From Sphingomonas sp. G-3-2-10 (GTDB taxonomy: Bacteria > Pseudomonadota > Alphaproteobacteria > Sphingomonadales > Sphingomonadaceae), in contig NZ_JABBFY010000001.1 of assembly GCF_012927115.1 (NCBI RefSeq), forward strand, positions 1,984,001-2,048,000: DNA of 64,000 nucleotides, read 5' to 3'. This document shows, piece by piece, positions 11,224-19,447 of the stretch (within the stretch, counting starts at the first letter, position 1; each line of letters begins with the position of its first letter). Under the pieces are notes generated by a model. The model had not been told where the DNA came from, searched no databases, and worked only from the letters and a program-made list of their open reading frames with translations. A program made the translations under genes and the position numbers.

Positions 11224-11702
11224 CCAGTCAGGAACCGGGCGTCGGCTTTACGATGACGCTGGAGCGCGAATTCGCCGCGCCGCGCGCGCTGGTGTTCGAT
11301 TGTTTCACCAAGGCCGGGCATCTGGCGAAATGGTGGGGGCCGCACGGCTTCGACACGCCGGTTGCCGAAGCAGATGCGCGGCCCGGCGGCGCGATCCTGC
11401 TCCATATGCGCGCGCCCGATGGCGGGGTGAATGCGATCGAAGGCGAATATTGCGAGGTTTCGCCGCCCGAGCGGCTGGTGTTCACCCTGCGCGGGTTTCG
11501 CGGAGACGATGGCAGCTGGGGAATCGAGCATGAGAGCACGCTGATCTTCGAGGATGCGCCCGGCGGAACCACGCTGCTGAAGATGACGACCGTGGTGAAG
11601 CAGGTGAGCGAGGATCTCCGCTTCGCGCTGAGCGGCATGAAGGAAGGCTGGAGCCAGAGCCTCGACAAGATGGACGCGCTGCTGGCGGAAGATCCGGCCT
11701 AG
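11220..11702 (+). CDS. SRPBCC/AHSA1 family protein
   Basis: 160 residues from ATG 11220, inside the ATGA overlap with the regulator gene. The START/SRPBCC fold of the AHSA1 type (activator of Hsp90 ATPase-like) is recognisable: LEREFAAPRALVFDCFTKAGHLAKWWGP, the GGAILLHMRAPDG strand, and the C-terminal helix MKEGWSQSLDKMDALL. These proteins bind hydrophobic ligands in a deep cavity; the pairing with an ArsR regulator is common. Its TAG overlaps the TAG of the convergent minus-strand gene (shared CTAG at 11699-11702). Confidence 0.85.
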   Translation: MTSQEPGVGFTMTLEREFAAPRALVFDCFTKAGHLAKWWGPHGFDTPVAEADARPGGAILLHMRAPDGGVNAIEGEYCEVSPPERLVFTLRGFRGDDGSWGIEHESTLIFEDAPGGTTLLKMTTVVKQVSEDLRFALSGMKEGWSQSLDKMDALLAEDPA

Positions 11703-13225
11703 GGCGTCCCGCAGAGGCGCGGGAGCAGGCCCTGATTGCGTTTTTGCATGGTGAACAGGCCGGAATATTCCTGCGGATCGTCCGCCTGCGACATGAGCCG
11801 CATCGCTTCCCCGACCGCGGCGATGGAGGCGCGCAAGGCGCCGCAATCGTTCCCGCGGACGGCGATGATATAATAGACGGCGCCCAGCCGCTTCTGAACC
11901 ATTCCCTCCTCACGCTTTCGCCCCAGCCGCCGGTATTGGGGCAGAAGCTCCAGAAGCGCATCGCGCGCTTTCGCCGAATAGGCGGGATCGTTGAGATATT
12001 CGCCGCGCTGGCGGTAAATGTCGGCAATCTGGAATTTGCTCAGAATGAACGAGTCCCGGCTCCAGTCGTCCGATGCGGTCGCAGCCTGGTCCATGCTGCG
12101 CTGGGCATAGAATATCGCCTTGTCGAACGCGCCCGCATCGCGGCGGATCTCGGCGATCATCGAAAACAGGCTGGAATAGGAATAGTTCAGGCTCACCAGC
12201 TCATAGTGAGGGAGCGTGGTCAGCAGCAGATTGTCGTTGGCGATGAAGGGCCGGATGATCTCGACGTGGCGCACATCCCGCGAGATGTAGATCATCGAGG
12301 AGACATTGCTGAGCAGGTGCGAATAGACGCGCGAAAAGCATTCCGAGCATTTCTCGGCCACGCTGTAATCCAGCGCCAGGCGGAGCAAGCCGTTCGATTC
12401 CTCATAGACTGCGATCGAGCCCGTCCGGTGCGCGATGTTGCCTTTGACTTCCCCACGCAGCAGATTGCGCTGATAGACCCTGCCCGCCGTCGAATGGCTC
12501 CGGAGCAATCGGCCCAGATCGACGTCGAAGATACGATCCGCCTCGTATAGCGCGCGGATATCGCCAGTGGCGGACGCCTTGAGCACCTGACTGTAACCGG
12601 CATTCGCATAGGCATCCCATTCGATGTCGCCCAGCTGCGCCTGCTGACGCGCCGCACTCTGCCCCTTGCGGATCGCAAGCGCGGTCGCGTCGTCGAACCG
12701 GTATTGCAACCGGGCCAGATTGATCCGCGCGTCGACCGCCTCGGACCAAGCCTTCAGCCCGATCTCCGATTGCGACCAGCGCAAATTCTCCACCGTCAGG
12801 AATTCGCGGTTCGCCAGATCGAAATCGCCGGCGTCGATCGCCTTGAGCGCGCGGCCGAGCGCTTCGAGCGCCAGATCGCGGGCAGGCTCCTGCTTCGCGG
12901 CCAGCACTTCCTTTTCGAGCGTCTCGATACGCGTCCGCAGCGCGCCGGCCTGTTTCGACAGATCGTCGATGGCGACGATGATATTGTCGAGCGTACGCGC
13001 CGAACCGGACAGGCCGACCGAGCGGGCGATCGTCATCAGCGAGTTGCGGGACACCCGATCGCGCCGGGACAGAAAATCGATCCGCCCTTCCAGCCGCTGG
13101 ACATCCGCCGCGGGATAGGAGCGCAGCCATCCGGGCCGCTGCTGCGCGTGCCCCGGCGACGCCAGCGTCATCAGCGCGATGGCGAGCACCAAGGCGATCC
13201 CGCGGACGACGAACGAACCTGGCAT
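11699..13225 (-). CDS. secreted helical-repeat (TPR-like) protein of unknown function
   Basis: 508 residues from ATG 13225, which has GGAGG upstream. The signal peptide is VVRGIALVLAIALMTLASPGHA. A predicted coiled coil follows (about 70-110, ALRTRIETLEKEVLAAKQE), then a long run of helix pairs with TPR-like spacing (ALGRALKAIDAGDFDLANREF, AFDKAIFYAQRSMDQA, YSAKARDALLELLPQYRRLG). No catalytic motif is seen; the Cys pair in VAEKCSECFSR is notable. It lies 11 bases after the membrane-protein gene at 13237-13974, so the two are likely one operon. A scaffold role is only a guess. Confidence 0.7.
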   Translation of the reverse strand: MPGSFVVRGIALVLAIALMTLASPGHAQQRPGWLRSYPAADVQRLEGRIDFLSRRDRVSRNSLMTIARSVGLSGSARTLDNIIVAIDDLSKQAGALRTRIETLEKEVLAAKQEPARDLALEALGRALKAIDAGDFDLANREFLTVENLRWSQSEIGLKAWSEAVDARINLARLQYRFDDATALAIRKGQSAARQQAQLGDIEWDAYANAGYSQVLKASATGDIRALYEADRIFDVDLGRLLRSHSTAGRVYQRNLLRGEVKGNIAHRTGSIAVYEESNGLLRLALDYSVAEKCSECFSRVYSHLLSNVSSMIYISRDVRHVEIIRPFIANDNLLLTTLPHYELVSLNYSYSSLFSMIAEIRRDAGAFDKAIFYAQRSMDQAATASDDWSRDSFILSKFQIADIYRQRGEYLNDPAYSAKARDALLELLPQYRRLGRKREEGMVQKRLGAVYYIIAVRGNDCGALRASIAAVGEAMRLMSQADDPQEYSGLFTMQKRNQGLLPRLCGTP

Positions 13226-13236
13226 TCGCAAGCCTC

Positions 13237-13974
13237 CTATGCGTCGCAATTCTCGAGAATGGTCGGATCGGGACCCGATTTGTCGTCGAACCAGCGCAAT
13301 CGCTCGATCCTGCCGTTCGAGACGAATTCGAACGATCCCGCCGCGCCGCGCGCCTTGCCCGTCTCGCCCTTGGTCGCGATGCTGTTGGGCGTGTCGCCGA
13401 CGATGGTCGCGTCGAGGCGATAGGGCTCGGTCCCCGCCGGCTGCTTCACGCCGGTCAGCGTGAGCGCGTCGCCCGCAATGTCGAGCCGGAAGACGACCGT
13501 GCAATCGTCGCGGCCCCACAGGCCGACATATTTCTCCCGCGACTTGCCGGTGTCCGTTTCACCCGGACGCGCCAGCGCGTCGAGCTTGCGTTCCGATCGC
13601 TGCGCCGTCTCCAGCGTCTGCTGCGCCGTTTCCTGGATCAGCTTGGGCTTGTCCTCCACGACGGTCCGGGGCGAGAGCTGCGAGAGGATGTCGACCGCGA
13701 CGCTGAACGTGGAAAGCAGCGCGAGCAGGACGAAGCCGATGAAGCGCGGCTGGCGCAGCCAATGCGCCGGGCGATCGGCTTCGCCGTCGCTCTCCGGACG
13801 CGTCACCCATGCCGCGCCCAGCGCGACGATCACGATCGCGACGAGGAAGATCCGCGCCCATAGCGCGACTTCCTTGTCCAGCGCACCGAACAGGACGAAG
13901 CCCAGCCCCAGCGCCACGGCCGAAAGCATCGCAAGCGCTGCCCACATCCACGGTCGTGAGATCGGCCGACTCAT
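13237..13974 (-). CDS. membrane protein of unknown function
   Basis: 245 residues. Three hydrophobic segments are visible in the first half (MWAALAMLSAVALGLGFVLF; ARIFLVAIVIVALGAAWV; FIGFVLLALLSTFSVAVDI). A helical linker follows (LIQETAQQTLETAQRSERKLDAL) and then a C-terminal globular domain of about 100 residues with CTVVFRLDI and a final ILENCDA. No family is recognised. It is first in a two-gene minus-strand unit with the secreted repeat protein and is divergent from rplY. Confidence 0.65.
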   Translation of the reverse strand: MSRPISRPWMWAALAMLSAVALGLGFVLFGALDKEVALWARIFLVAIVIVALGAAWVTRPESDGEADRPAHWLRQPRFIGFVLLALLSTFSVAVDILSQLSPRTVVEDKPKLIQETAQQTLETAQRSERKLDALARPGETDTGKSREKYVGLWGRDDCTVVFRLDIAGDALTLTGVKQPAGTEPYRLDATIVGDTPNSIATKGETGKARGAAGSFEFVSNGRIERLRWFDDKSGPDPTILENCDA

Positions 13975-14166
13975 CGCATCCCCCTTGCGGCGATGTTATC
14001 GTCTGGCCGAAGGATGTCACGCGGCGGCGCCATCGGGTCGCGCCGCTTCCCCGGCTTGCCCTTCCCACCCCTTTCCGCTATTGGCGCGCGCTTGTTCCGG
14101 CAGGGTCATCCCTGGAGGCTTGCCGAAGCATGAGAACTGAAACTTTAGCGCATTAGGAATCGACAC

Positions 14167-14781
14167 ATGAGCGACACGCTTACGCTGTCGGCCGAGACGC
14201 GCGACCGGGCTGGCAAGGGAGCCTCCCGGGCGCTGCGTCGTGAAGGCCGCGTCCCCGCCGTCATCTATGGCCAGAAGAAGGACCCCGTTGGCATTTCCGT
14301 CAACGAGCGCGAACTGACCAAACTGCTGATGACCGGCCATTTCTTCAATTCGGTCGTGATGATCAACGGCGAGCGCACGCTGCCGAAGGACGTCGCTTTC
14401 GACGTCGTCACCGATCGCCCGATCCATGTCGATTTCCTGCGCATCGGCGAGCACAGCACCGTGCACGTCAACGTTCCGATCATCTTCACCGATGAAGAAG
14501 AAGCACCGGGCATCAAGCGCGGCGGCGTTCTGAACATCGTTCGTCACGAACTCGAACTGGTTTGCGACGCGGCGAAGATCCCCGACGACATCACCATCTC
14601 GCTCAAGGGCGTGGAAGTCGGCGATTCGATCCACATCTCGGCCGTGACCCTGCCCAAGGGCGTGACCTCGGCGATCACCGACCGCGATTTCACCATCGCG
14701 ACCGTGGTTGCCCCGTCGGCGCTCAAGTCGAGCGAAGGCGACACGACCCAGACCGAAGCAGCCGAGGGCGAAGGCGAGTAA
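14167..14781 (+). CDS. rplY: 50S ribosomal protein L25/general stress protein Ctc
   Basis: 204 residues, the long TL5/Ctc form of L25. The N-terminal domain that binds 5S rRNA has [29 protein letters not shown]; the C-terminal beta domain follows ([42 protein letters not shown]) and ends in an acidic EAAEGEGE tail. AGGAA precedes the ATG. It is followed by a strong terminator and a palindromic repeat, then pth, the usual neighbour of rplY in many bacteria. Confidence 0.97.
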   Translation: MSDTLTLSAETRDRAGKGASRALRREGRVPAVIYGQKKDPVGISVNERELTKLLMTGHFFNSVVMINGERTLPKDVAFDVVTDRPIHVDFLRIGEHSTVHVNVPIIFTDEEEAPGIKRGGVLNIVRHELELVCDAAKIPDDITISLKGVEVGDSIHISAVTLPKGVTSAITDRDFTIATVVAPSALKSSEGDTTQTEAAEGEGE

Positions 14782-14802
14782 TCGCTTCGAACTTCACGGT
14801 TC

Positions 14803-14843
14803 AAAAAATCGCCTCCGCGCCCCAGGTGCGGGGGCGATTTTCG
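14803..14843 (+). terminator. rho-independent terminator after rplY
   Basis: A GC-rich stem (AATCGCC..CCGC paired with GTGCGG..GGCGATT) is followed by TTTTCGTTT. It lies 22 bases after the rplY stop, upstream of the family A repeat. Confidence 0.75.
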
Positions 14844-14870
14844 TTTGATGCTTGTTCAGCTACGCTGAAC

Positions 14871-14950
14871 CGGCACCGGCCCGCTCCCCCACCCGGCCTC
14901 CCACAGAATATGCTGGATGGGAGTCCGGGTGGGGGAGCGGGCCGGTGCCG
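14871..14950. repeat. intergenic palindromic repeat, family A, copy 1
   Basis: Perfect 26-base inverted arms at 14871-14896 and 14925-14950 flank a 28-base centre that itself has a small CTCCCA/TGGGAG stem. A second copy with the same core (CCGCTCCCCCACCCGG) is at 40651-40732. The element lies between the rplY terminator and pth, ending 17 bases before the pth ATG. Confidence 0.85.
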
Positions 14951-14967
14951 CAACACAAGGACAGCAG

Positions 14968-15540
14968 ATGCAGCTCTGGGTCGGTCTCGGGAATCCCGGA
15001 CCCCAATATGCGATGCACCGGCACAATGTCGGCTTCATGGTGCTCGACGCCATTGCCGAGGTGCATGACTTCACCCCGCCCAAGAAGCAGTTCCAGGGCT
15101 GGACGCAGGAAGGGCGGATCGGATCGCACAAGCTGATCCTGCTCAAGCCCGCGACCTTCATGAACGAGAGCGGACGTTCGATCCGCGCAGCGATGGACTT
15201 CTACAAGCTGACGCCCGCCGACGTGACCGTGTTCCACGACGAACTCGACCTCGCGCCGTTCAAGGTGAAGGTGAAGACCGGCGGCGGCACCGCGGGGCAT
15301 AACGGGCTGCGGTCGACCGACCAGCATCTGGGCCCGGACTTCCGCCGCGTGCGGCTGGGGATCGGTCATCCGGGGCACAAGGACCGGGTGACCGGTTACG
15401 TGCTGGGCAACTACGCCAAGGCCGAAATCGAGGATCTGAGCGACATGCTGGGCGCGATCGCGGCCGAGGCCTCGTGGCTGGCCGAGGGCAATGACGCGCG
15501 GTTCATGAGCGACGTGGCGACGCGGCTTCAGCGGGACTGA
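14968..15540 (+). CDS. pth: peptidyl-tRNA hydrolase
   Basis: 190 residues from ATG 14968, preceded by AAGGA. The protein releases peptides from peptidyl-tRNA to recycle tRNA. Family landmarks are WVGLGNPGPQY at the N-terminus, the catalytic His in MHRHNVGFMVLD, LLKPATFMNESG, the Asp of VFHDELDLAP, and GGGTAGHNGLRS. Upstream in-frame sequence is the palindromic repeat and is not coding. It is separated from rplY by a terminator and that repeat, so it probably needs its own promoter or readthrough. Confidence 0.97.
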   Translation: MQLWVGLGNPGPQYAMHRHNVGFMVLDAIAEVHDFTPPKKQFQGWTQEGRIGSHKLILLKPATFMNESGRSIRAAMDFYKLTPADVTVFHDELDLAPFKVKVKTGGGTAGHNGLRSTDQHLGPDFRRVRLGIGHPGHKDRVTGYVLGNYAKAEIEDLSDMLGAIAAEASWLAEGNDARFMSDVATRLQRD

Positions 15541-15560
15541 GGCGGGAACGCCGGTTCCCC

Positions 15561-15590
15561 TGCCCTTTTCGCCTTCGCTGGGGAAGGGCA
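15561..15590. terminator. bidirectional hairpin between pth and the MpaB-like gene
   Basis: A TGCCCTT / AAGGGCA stem (15561-15567 with 15584-15590) lies between two convergent genes. It has no long T-tract on either strand, so termination is plausible rather than certain. Confidence 0.4.
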
Positions 15591-15593
15591 AGT

Positions 15594-16517
15594 TCAGGCC
15601 GGACCGAAACCCAGCCCGCGCTCGCCGGGGCGGCGGGCGACATGATCCGAGGGCAGGCCCATCCGCACCGCCGCCTGCGCGGAGGGGCTGGAGGGCAGGT
15701 GGACGCGCTCGGCCCCGCGCGCGACCAGCGCAAGCAGCTTGCGTTCATATCCGCGCAGCTTGCCGTGACCGGCGATGCCGATCCGGTCCTGCAAAGCCGG
15801 AGGCAGCAGATCGACCGCGGCGCGAGCTACCAGCCCCTGCAGCGGACGCATCGGGCGCGGCAGTATCGGCGCGGTGGCGAGGATGCCGAGCAGTTCGTCG
15901 AGGATCGGCGACGGCCCCAGCCTGGGTGCCATATCGGCGAAGATCGCATCGACCGCGGCTTCGGTGAGTGGCGGGTCTTCGACCCCGTACAAGGCGGCGC
16001 CTGCCGCACCCTCGGCATAATAGAGGTTGCGATCGGCGGCGCTGACCGGGCCAACCCAGGCCTGATAAGCGGCGAGGAACGACCATGCCGCAGTGACCTG
16101 AACCCAAAGCAGAAGCTCGGGATCGTTCGCCCGATAGGGTATGCCATCGGGCGTGATGCCGGTGACATGGCCGTGCATCCGCCGGACGCGCGCGGCCATC
16201 GCCTCGAACTCGCTGCGCGGACCATAGACGGTCATCATCGCAGCCATGCCGGTGCGCCGCATCCGCGCGCCCGGATCGCGCTGGAAGCTGCTGTGATCCC
16301 ATACGCCGTGACGCACGCGCGGTTCACCGAGTTCGAGCAGCACAGCCGCGATCCCGCCGACATACATGCTGACCGGATTGCGGAAGATACGCCACGAGAC
16401 GGAATCGGGCGAGACGATCGCCGGTTCGCCACGCGGCTGGCTGAAATCCATGCCGTCGGCAGCGAGAAGCCGCGATGACAGGCGATCGAGGACGGACGGG
16501 ACCGGGATGGTCTTCAT
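15594..16517 (-). CDS. oxygenase MpaB family protein (DUF2236)
   Basis: 307 residues of the MpaB/rubber-oxygenase (Lcp) superfamily, predicted heme-dependent oxygenases. Recognisable blocks are SVSWRIFRNPVSMYVGGIAAVLLELGEPRVRHGVWDHSSF, RVRRMHGHVTGITPDGIPYRANDPELLLWVQVT (with the RMH.HV.G and Y.A.DPELL elements) and a C-terminal helical part ending at a Pro/Arg-rich tail. No signal peptide is seen. The natural substrate of bacterial members is generally unknown. It stands alone on the minus strand, convergent with pth. Confidence 0.75.
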   Translation of the reverse strand: MKTIPVPSVLDRLSSRLLAADGMDFSQPRGEPAIVSPDSVSWRIFRNPVSMYVGGIAAVLLELGEPRVRHGVWDHSSFQRDPGARMRRTGMAAMMTVYGPRSEFEAMAARVRRMHGHVTGITPDGIPYRANDPELLLWVQVTAAWSFLAAYQAWVGPVSAADRNLYYAEGAAGAALYGVEDPPLTEAAVDAIFADMAPRLGPSPILDELLGILATAPILPRPMRPLQGLVARAAVDLLPPALQDRIGIAGHGKLRGYERKLLALVARGAERVHLPSSPSAQAAVRMGLPSDHVARRPGERGLGFGPA

Positions 16518-16597
16518 CGCGGATCAACGCATGGCGGGGTGGAGGGGTCCGATGCCGCCCCGGGCAAGACCGGCGGCAAGGCTAACCCACAAAGAGA

Positions 16598-16626
16598 AAG
16601 GGCCCGAGGCTTGCGCCCCGGACCCT
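16598..16626 (-). terminator. terminator after the TbpB-like lipoprotein gene
   Basis: The stem AAGGGCCCGAGGC / GCCCCGGACCCTT has two mismatches and a TTGC loop. Read on the minus strand it is followed by TTTCTCTTT. It lies 38 bases beyond the stop codon of the gene at 16664. Confidence 0.7.
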
Positions 16627-16663
16627 TCCGCTGTCCGTACCCTCCGGAATGGAGGGGACGAAA

Positions 16664-17665
16664 TCAGTTCTTCTTGCCGACGATCGCGCCAACGACGCGG
16701 GTGTCGGTGCCGGCAACCGTGCCGAGACCGGCGAAGCTGATGCCGATCTGCTCACCCTGCGAGCCGTAGAAACGGCCCTGGAAGGTGCCGGGGATCGGGC
16801 TGGTCGGGCCGAAGCTGCCGCTGAACGACTGAGCGCCGACCGGGATCGCGCCGGTGCCGGTGAAAGTGCCGTACGCGGTCTCGACGCCGCCGACCACGAC
16901 CGTGGTGTTCAGCGTCGCGGTGACCTGACCCGTCGCGAAGTTGACGGTGATCGTCACCGTGCCGCGCAGCGGAGCGAGCGTGCCGGTGCCGCCTGCGCCG
17001 ACGCGGACGATCTTGCCGCCGATGCGCGCCGAATAGGTCGCGGTGCCGGTGGTCGGCACGTCGCCGGCCAGCGTGTAGTAACCGAACACCGAGGTGCTGA
17101 TGCGCGTCTGGCCGGTCAGGCTGTCGGCGCGGACCCAGTTGGCGTAGCTGACGCGCGACTGGTTCAGCCCGGTATCGGTGGTGACCTTGTCCTTGATCGT
17201 GTTGTTCTGCAGCTCGAGCTGGCTGTACTTGCCCGGCGTCGCGGCAGTCACGTTGCGGAACACATATTCGATCACCCCGGTCGCCGGCGGCGTGGTGAGA
17301 TCGGCCGCGACGAAGCGGGTTTCCTCGGTGCTTTCGCGCACGACCAGCGGAGCGCCGGCGGTGGTCGCGGCCGGATCGGCCTGGAGCGTCAGGCGAACGC
17401 GATCCGACAGGCCTTCGGTGCCGGCGGCGCCGAGCGTGACGGGGCCCGCGGCCAGATCGCCGGTGTAGCTGGTATAGGCGGTGACCGAAGCCACTTCGAG
17501 CGCTGCCGTTACCGGGAACGAGCCGTACGAAATCGGCGTCGGCGTCGGGCTGGGCGTCGGGCTAGGCGTGGGCGACGGAGTCGGGCTGGGCGAATCGCTG
17601 CCACCGCAACCCGAGAGCGCCATCGACAACGCAGCAGCACCCATCACAAACGAACGGCGAATCAT
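16664..17665 (-). CDS. lipoprotein with Ser-Pro-Thr-Pro linker and TbpB-like C-terminal barrel
   Basis: 333 residues from ATG 17665, which has AAGGAG eight bases upstream; the longer frame is unlikely. The lipobox is ALSGC, followed by GGSDSPSP and an (SPTP)n linker of roughly 20 residues. The rest is beta-rich and ends like transferrin-binding-protein-like beta-barrel domains: GSFGPTSPIPGTFQGRFYG, then IGISFAGLG and VVGAIVGKKN. Such proteins are surface-exposed lipoproteins, often Slam-dependent; binding partners outside pathogens are unknown. Thr/Ser-rich strands dominate. No export or receptor partner gene is adjacent. Confidence 0.65.
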   Translation of the reverse strand: MIRRSFVMGAAALSMALSGCGGSDSPSPTPSPTPSPTPSPTPTPISYGSFPVTAALEVASVTAYTSYTGDLAAGPVTLGAAGTEGLSDRVRLTLQADPAATTAGAPLVVRESTEETRFVAADLTTPPATGVIEYVFRNVTAATPGKYSQLELQNNTIKDKVTTDTGLNQSRVSYANWVRADSLTGQTRISTSVFGYYTLAGDVPTTGTATYSARIGGKIVRVGAGGTGTLAPLRGTVTITVNFATGQVTATLNTTVVVGGVETAYGTFTGTGAIPVGAQSFSGSFGPTSPIPGTFQGRFYGSQGEQIGISFAGLGTVAGTDTRVVGAIVGKKN

Positions 17666-17834
17666 AAAACCCTGCTCCTTAGGAAACTCTGGCACTGGAA
17701 AGGCCTCTGCCCCCTGTACCTTGGATGAACGAGCCGCGTCGAGTCATGAAGAAGCGGTGGAATTCCGCCCTTCGACCCGCCGCGAAAAGCATGAGGGACG
17801 ATAACGCCGGACGCCGCCGACAGGCTCCGCGCGA

Positions 17835-18404
17835 TCAGGCGTCCTTGTCGCGCAGCCTGGTCCGCAGATCCTGGATGCGGTACATCCGGCCCACCTTGTC
17901 CTTGCCCGCCAGCGGCCCCTTGCCCATTTCGGCGACGAACTGGATGCAGGCCAGCACGGTGGAGAAGCCCTGCGCGCTGCGTTCCTTGCCCGAAACCGTG
18001 CCATCGCCATCGGCGTCCTTGCCGGCAGTGAACAGCGTCTTCACATCCTCGGGATAGGCCCAGTCGAGATAGGCATCGACGCTGGCCTTGTTCAGCGCGG
18101 GCGCGGGCGGATCGGCGGCGATGGTCGTGTCGCCGATCACCTTGGCCAGTTCGTCGCGATAATGATCGGTGTAGAGCTTGACCGGCCCGATGCCCGCGCT
18201 GCCGAGCGCCGCCGACTGCCATCGCAGCGCGCTGAGGCACTTCACGTTGCGGGCGACCTTCGCCGCGGTCTCGCGCTGTTCGGCCTTGGCCACCTTTGCC
18301 GCGCGGGCATCCGCGTCGGCCTTGGCCTTGGCGGCGGGATCGGAACAGGCCGCCACGCCGAGCGCGAGCAGCAGGCCCGAAGCGAGCGCGATAGTCCTGA
18401 CCAT
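17835..18404 (-). CDS. lipoprotein with a single EF-hand-like loop
   Basis: 189 residues. The lipobox is LALGVAAC (Cys about 20), followed by a charged Ala/Lys helix (DPAAKAKADADARAAKVAKAEQRETAAKVAR). Near residue 128 a DADGDGTVSGKE segment matches the calcium-binding EF-hand loop (D-x-D-x-D-G-x-[IV]-x-x-x-E). The surrounding sequence is helical, as needed for a hand. Calcium binding is inferred from the loop alone. No family is recognised and there is no operon partner; the gene upstream faces away. Confidence 0.6.
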   Translation of the reverse strand: MVRTIALASGLLLALGVAACSDPAAKAKADADARAAKVAKAEQRETAAKVARNVKCLSALRWQSAALGSAGIGPVKLYTDHYRDELAKVIGDTTIAADPPAPALNKASVDAYLDWAYPEDVKTLFTAGKDADGDGTVSGKERSAQGFSTVLACIQFVAEMGKGPLAGKDKVGRMYRIQDLRTRLRDKDA

Positions 18405-18564
18405 GAATTCCTCCCCCTGATTGCGCCGGGGACTTTGCCACGGCCCGGCAAAGTGTCAACGACGCCGCGTTAACCCTTCCCTGCAACCACAATGCAAGTG
18501 ATTGAATCTATTCTGTCATTGGGCTGGGGACCGGGTTTATGATTACCGAAGCAGAGCGGGGCGC

Positions 18565-19272
18565 ATGAGCGCCGAGATTTTCATCCGGCGCTGGCTGGGC
18601 CTTTTCGCGATGCTTGCCGGACTGATCGTCTTCGCGCCCTTCCTGTTCCAGGCGGTGATCGGCAATTCGGGCTGCGGCGCCACCAGCGGCGCGTGCACCC
18701 GGTTGGGCACCGCGCTGGAGCTGTACGGGCTCTGGGTGGTGCTGGCGATCGTGCTGATCCCGCTGGCCGTCGCGATCGCGGCGCGGGCGCTGACCGCGGG
18801 CATGTTCGCCTTCGCCTTTCCGTTCGGCCTGATCATGATCGCCGGATCGATCCCGCTCTTCTTCGCGCTCGGCAATTTCCAGGACCCCGCCTTTCTCGAC
18901 AATCTGGTGGCGCTGCGCGCGGTGATGCCGTTGCTGTTCCTGTTCGTTCTGCTGGTGGCGCTGAGCGTCGCGGGCGACGAGGACGAAGGGGCCAGCGGCG
19001 CATGGAAGATGGTGCTCGGCTTCGCCGCGCTGGCCGCCGCGTTCGTCTCGGCGCCCGACTGGCTGCCCGGGCTGGAAGCGATCCCCTATCTGGGCCACAT
19101 CGCCGCGCCGCTTTCCTGGTATCTGGCCAGGGCGCATGGCGCGCTGGGGATCGTCGAAGTGCTGCCGCAACTGACCAATCATGCGCTGATCGGCTTCATC
19201 CTCGCCACCGCCGGGCTGATGTTCTCGCGCGGGCGTGAGACGGTGACGGTGCGGAAGCGTTCGTACGCCTGA
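18565..19272 (+). CDS. multi-pass membrane protein of unknown function
   Basis: 235 residues from ATG 18565; an alternative TTG start at 18502 would add a non-hydrophobic leader and is less likely. About six to seven hydrophobic segments are visible, e.g. GLFAMLAGLIVFAPFLF, WVVLAIVLIPLAVAIAA, FAFPFGLIMIAGSIPLFFAL, PLLFLFVLLVALSVA and GFILATAGLMF. Two Cys in GNSGCGATSGAC sit in the first loop. No family is recognised. A nine-codon frame (ATG 18539) ends by ATGA overlap with this start codon (see findings). Confidence 0.6.
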   Translation: MSAEIFIRRWLGLFAMLAGLIVFAPFLFQAVIGNSGCGATSGACTRLGTALELYGLWVVLAIVLIPLAVAIAARALTAGMFAFAFPFGLIMIAGSIPLFFALGNFQDPAFLDNLVALRAVMPLLFLFVLLVALSVAGDEDEGASGAWKMVLGFAALAAAFVSAPDWLPGLEAIPYLGHIAAPLSWYLARAHGALGIVEVLPQLTNHALIGFILATAGLMFSRGRETVTVRKRSYA

Positions 19273-19287
19273 TCTGTTCCGAGAGAT

Positions 19288-19359
19288 GTGCTCCGGCGAA
19301 GGCCGGCGCCGTGGCGATCGGAGCAGGTGCGGCCAGCGTTCCGGCCGTCGCCGGAGCAC
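19288..19359. repeat. intergenic inverted repeat, family D
   Basis: Arms of 19 bases at 19288-19306 and 19341-19359 match at 18 of 19 positions as inverted repeats (core TGCTCCGGCGA). They lie between the membrane-protein gene and ychF. The 34-base centre contains a further CGGAGCAGG half-site. Only one copy is seen in this window. Confidence 0.7.
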
Positions 19360-19447
19360 AATGACTTAATAGCTGCGCCTAGCAATCCGGGCGCGAAGCC
19401 TCTATCGGGCGCGCTTCTTCCGGATTTTCTAGAACAGGCATTTTCTC

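Noticed and set aside
14129..14156. Eight-codon leader peptide (MRTETLAH) ahead of rplY
   Set aside because: It has a good GGAGG but no Arg/Thr-type regulatory logic, ends 10 bases before the rplY ATG and is probably chance in a GC-rich leader.
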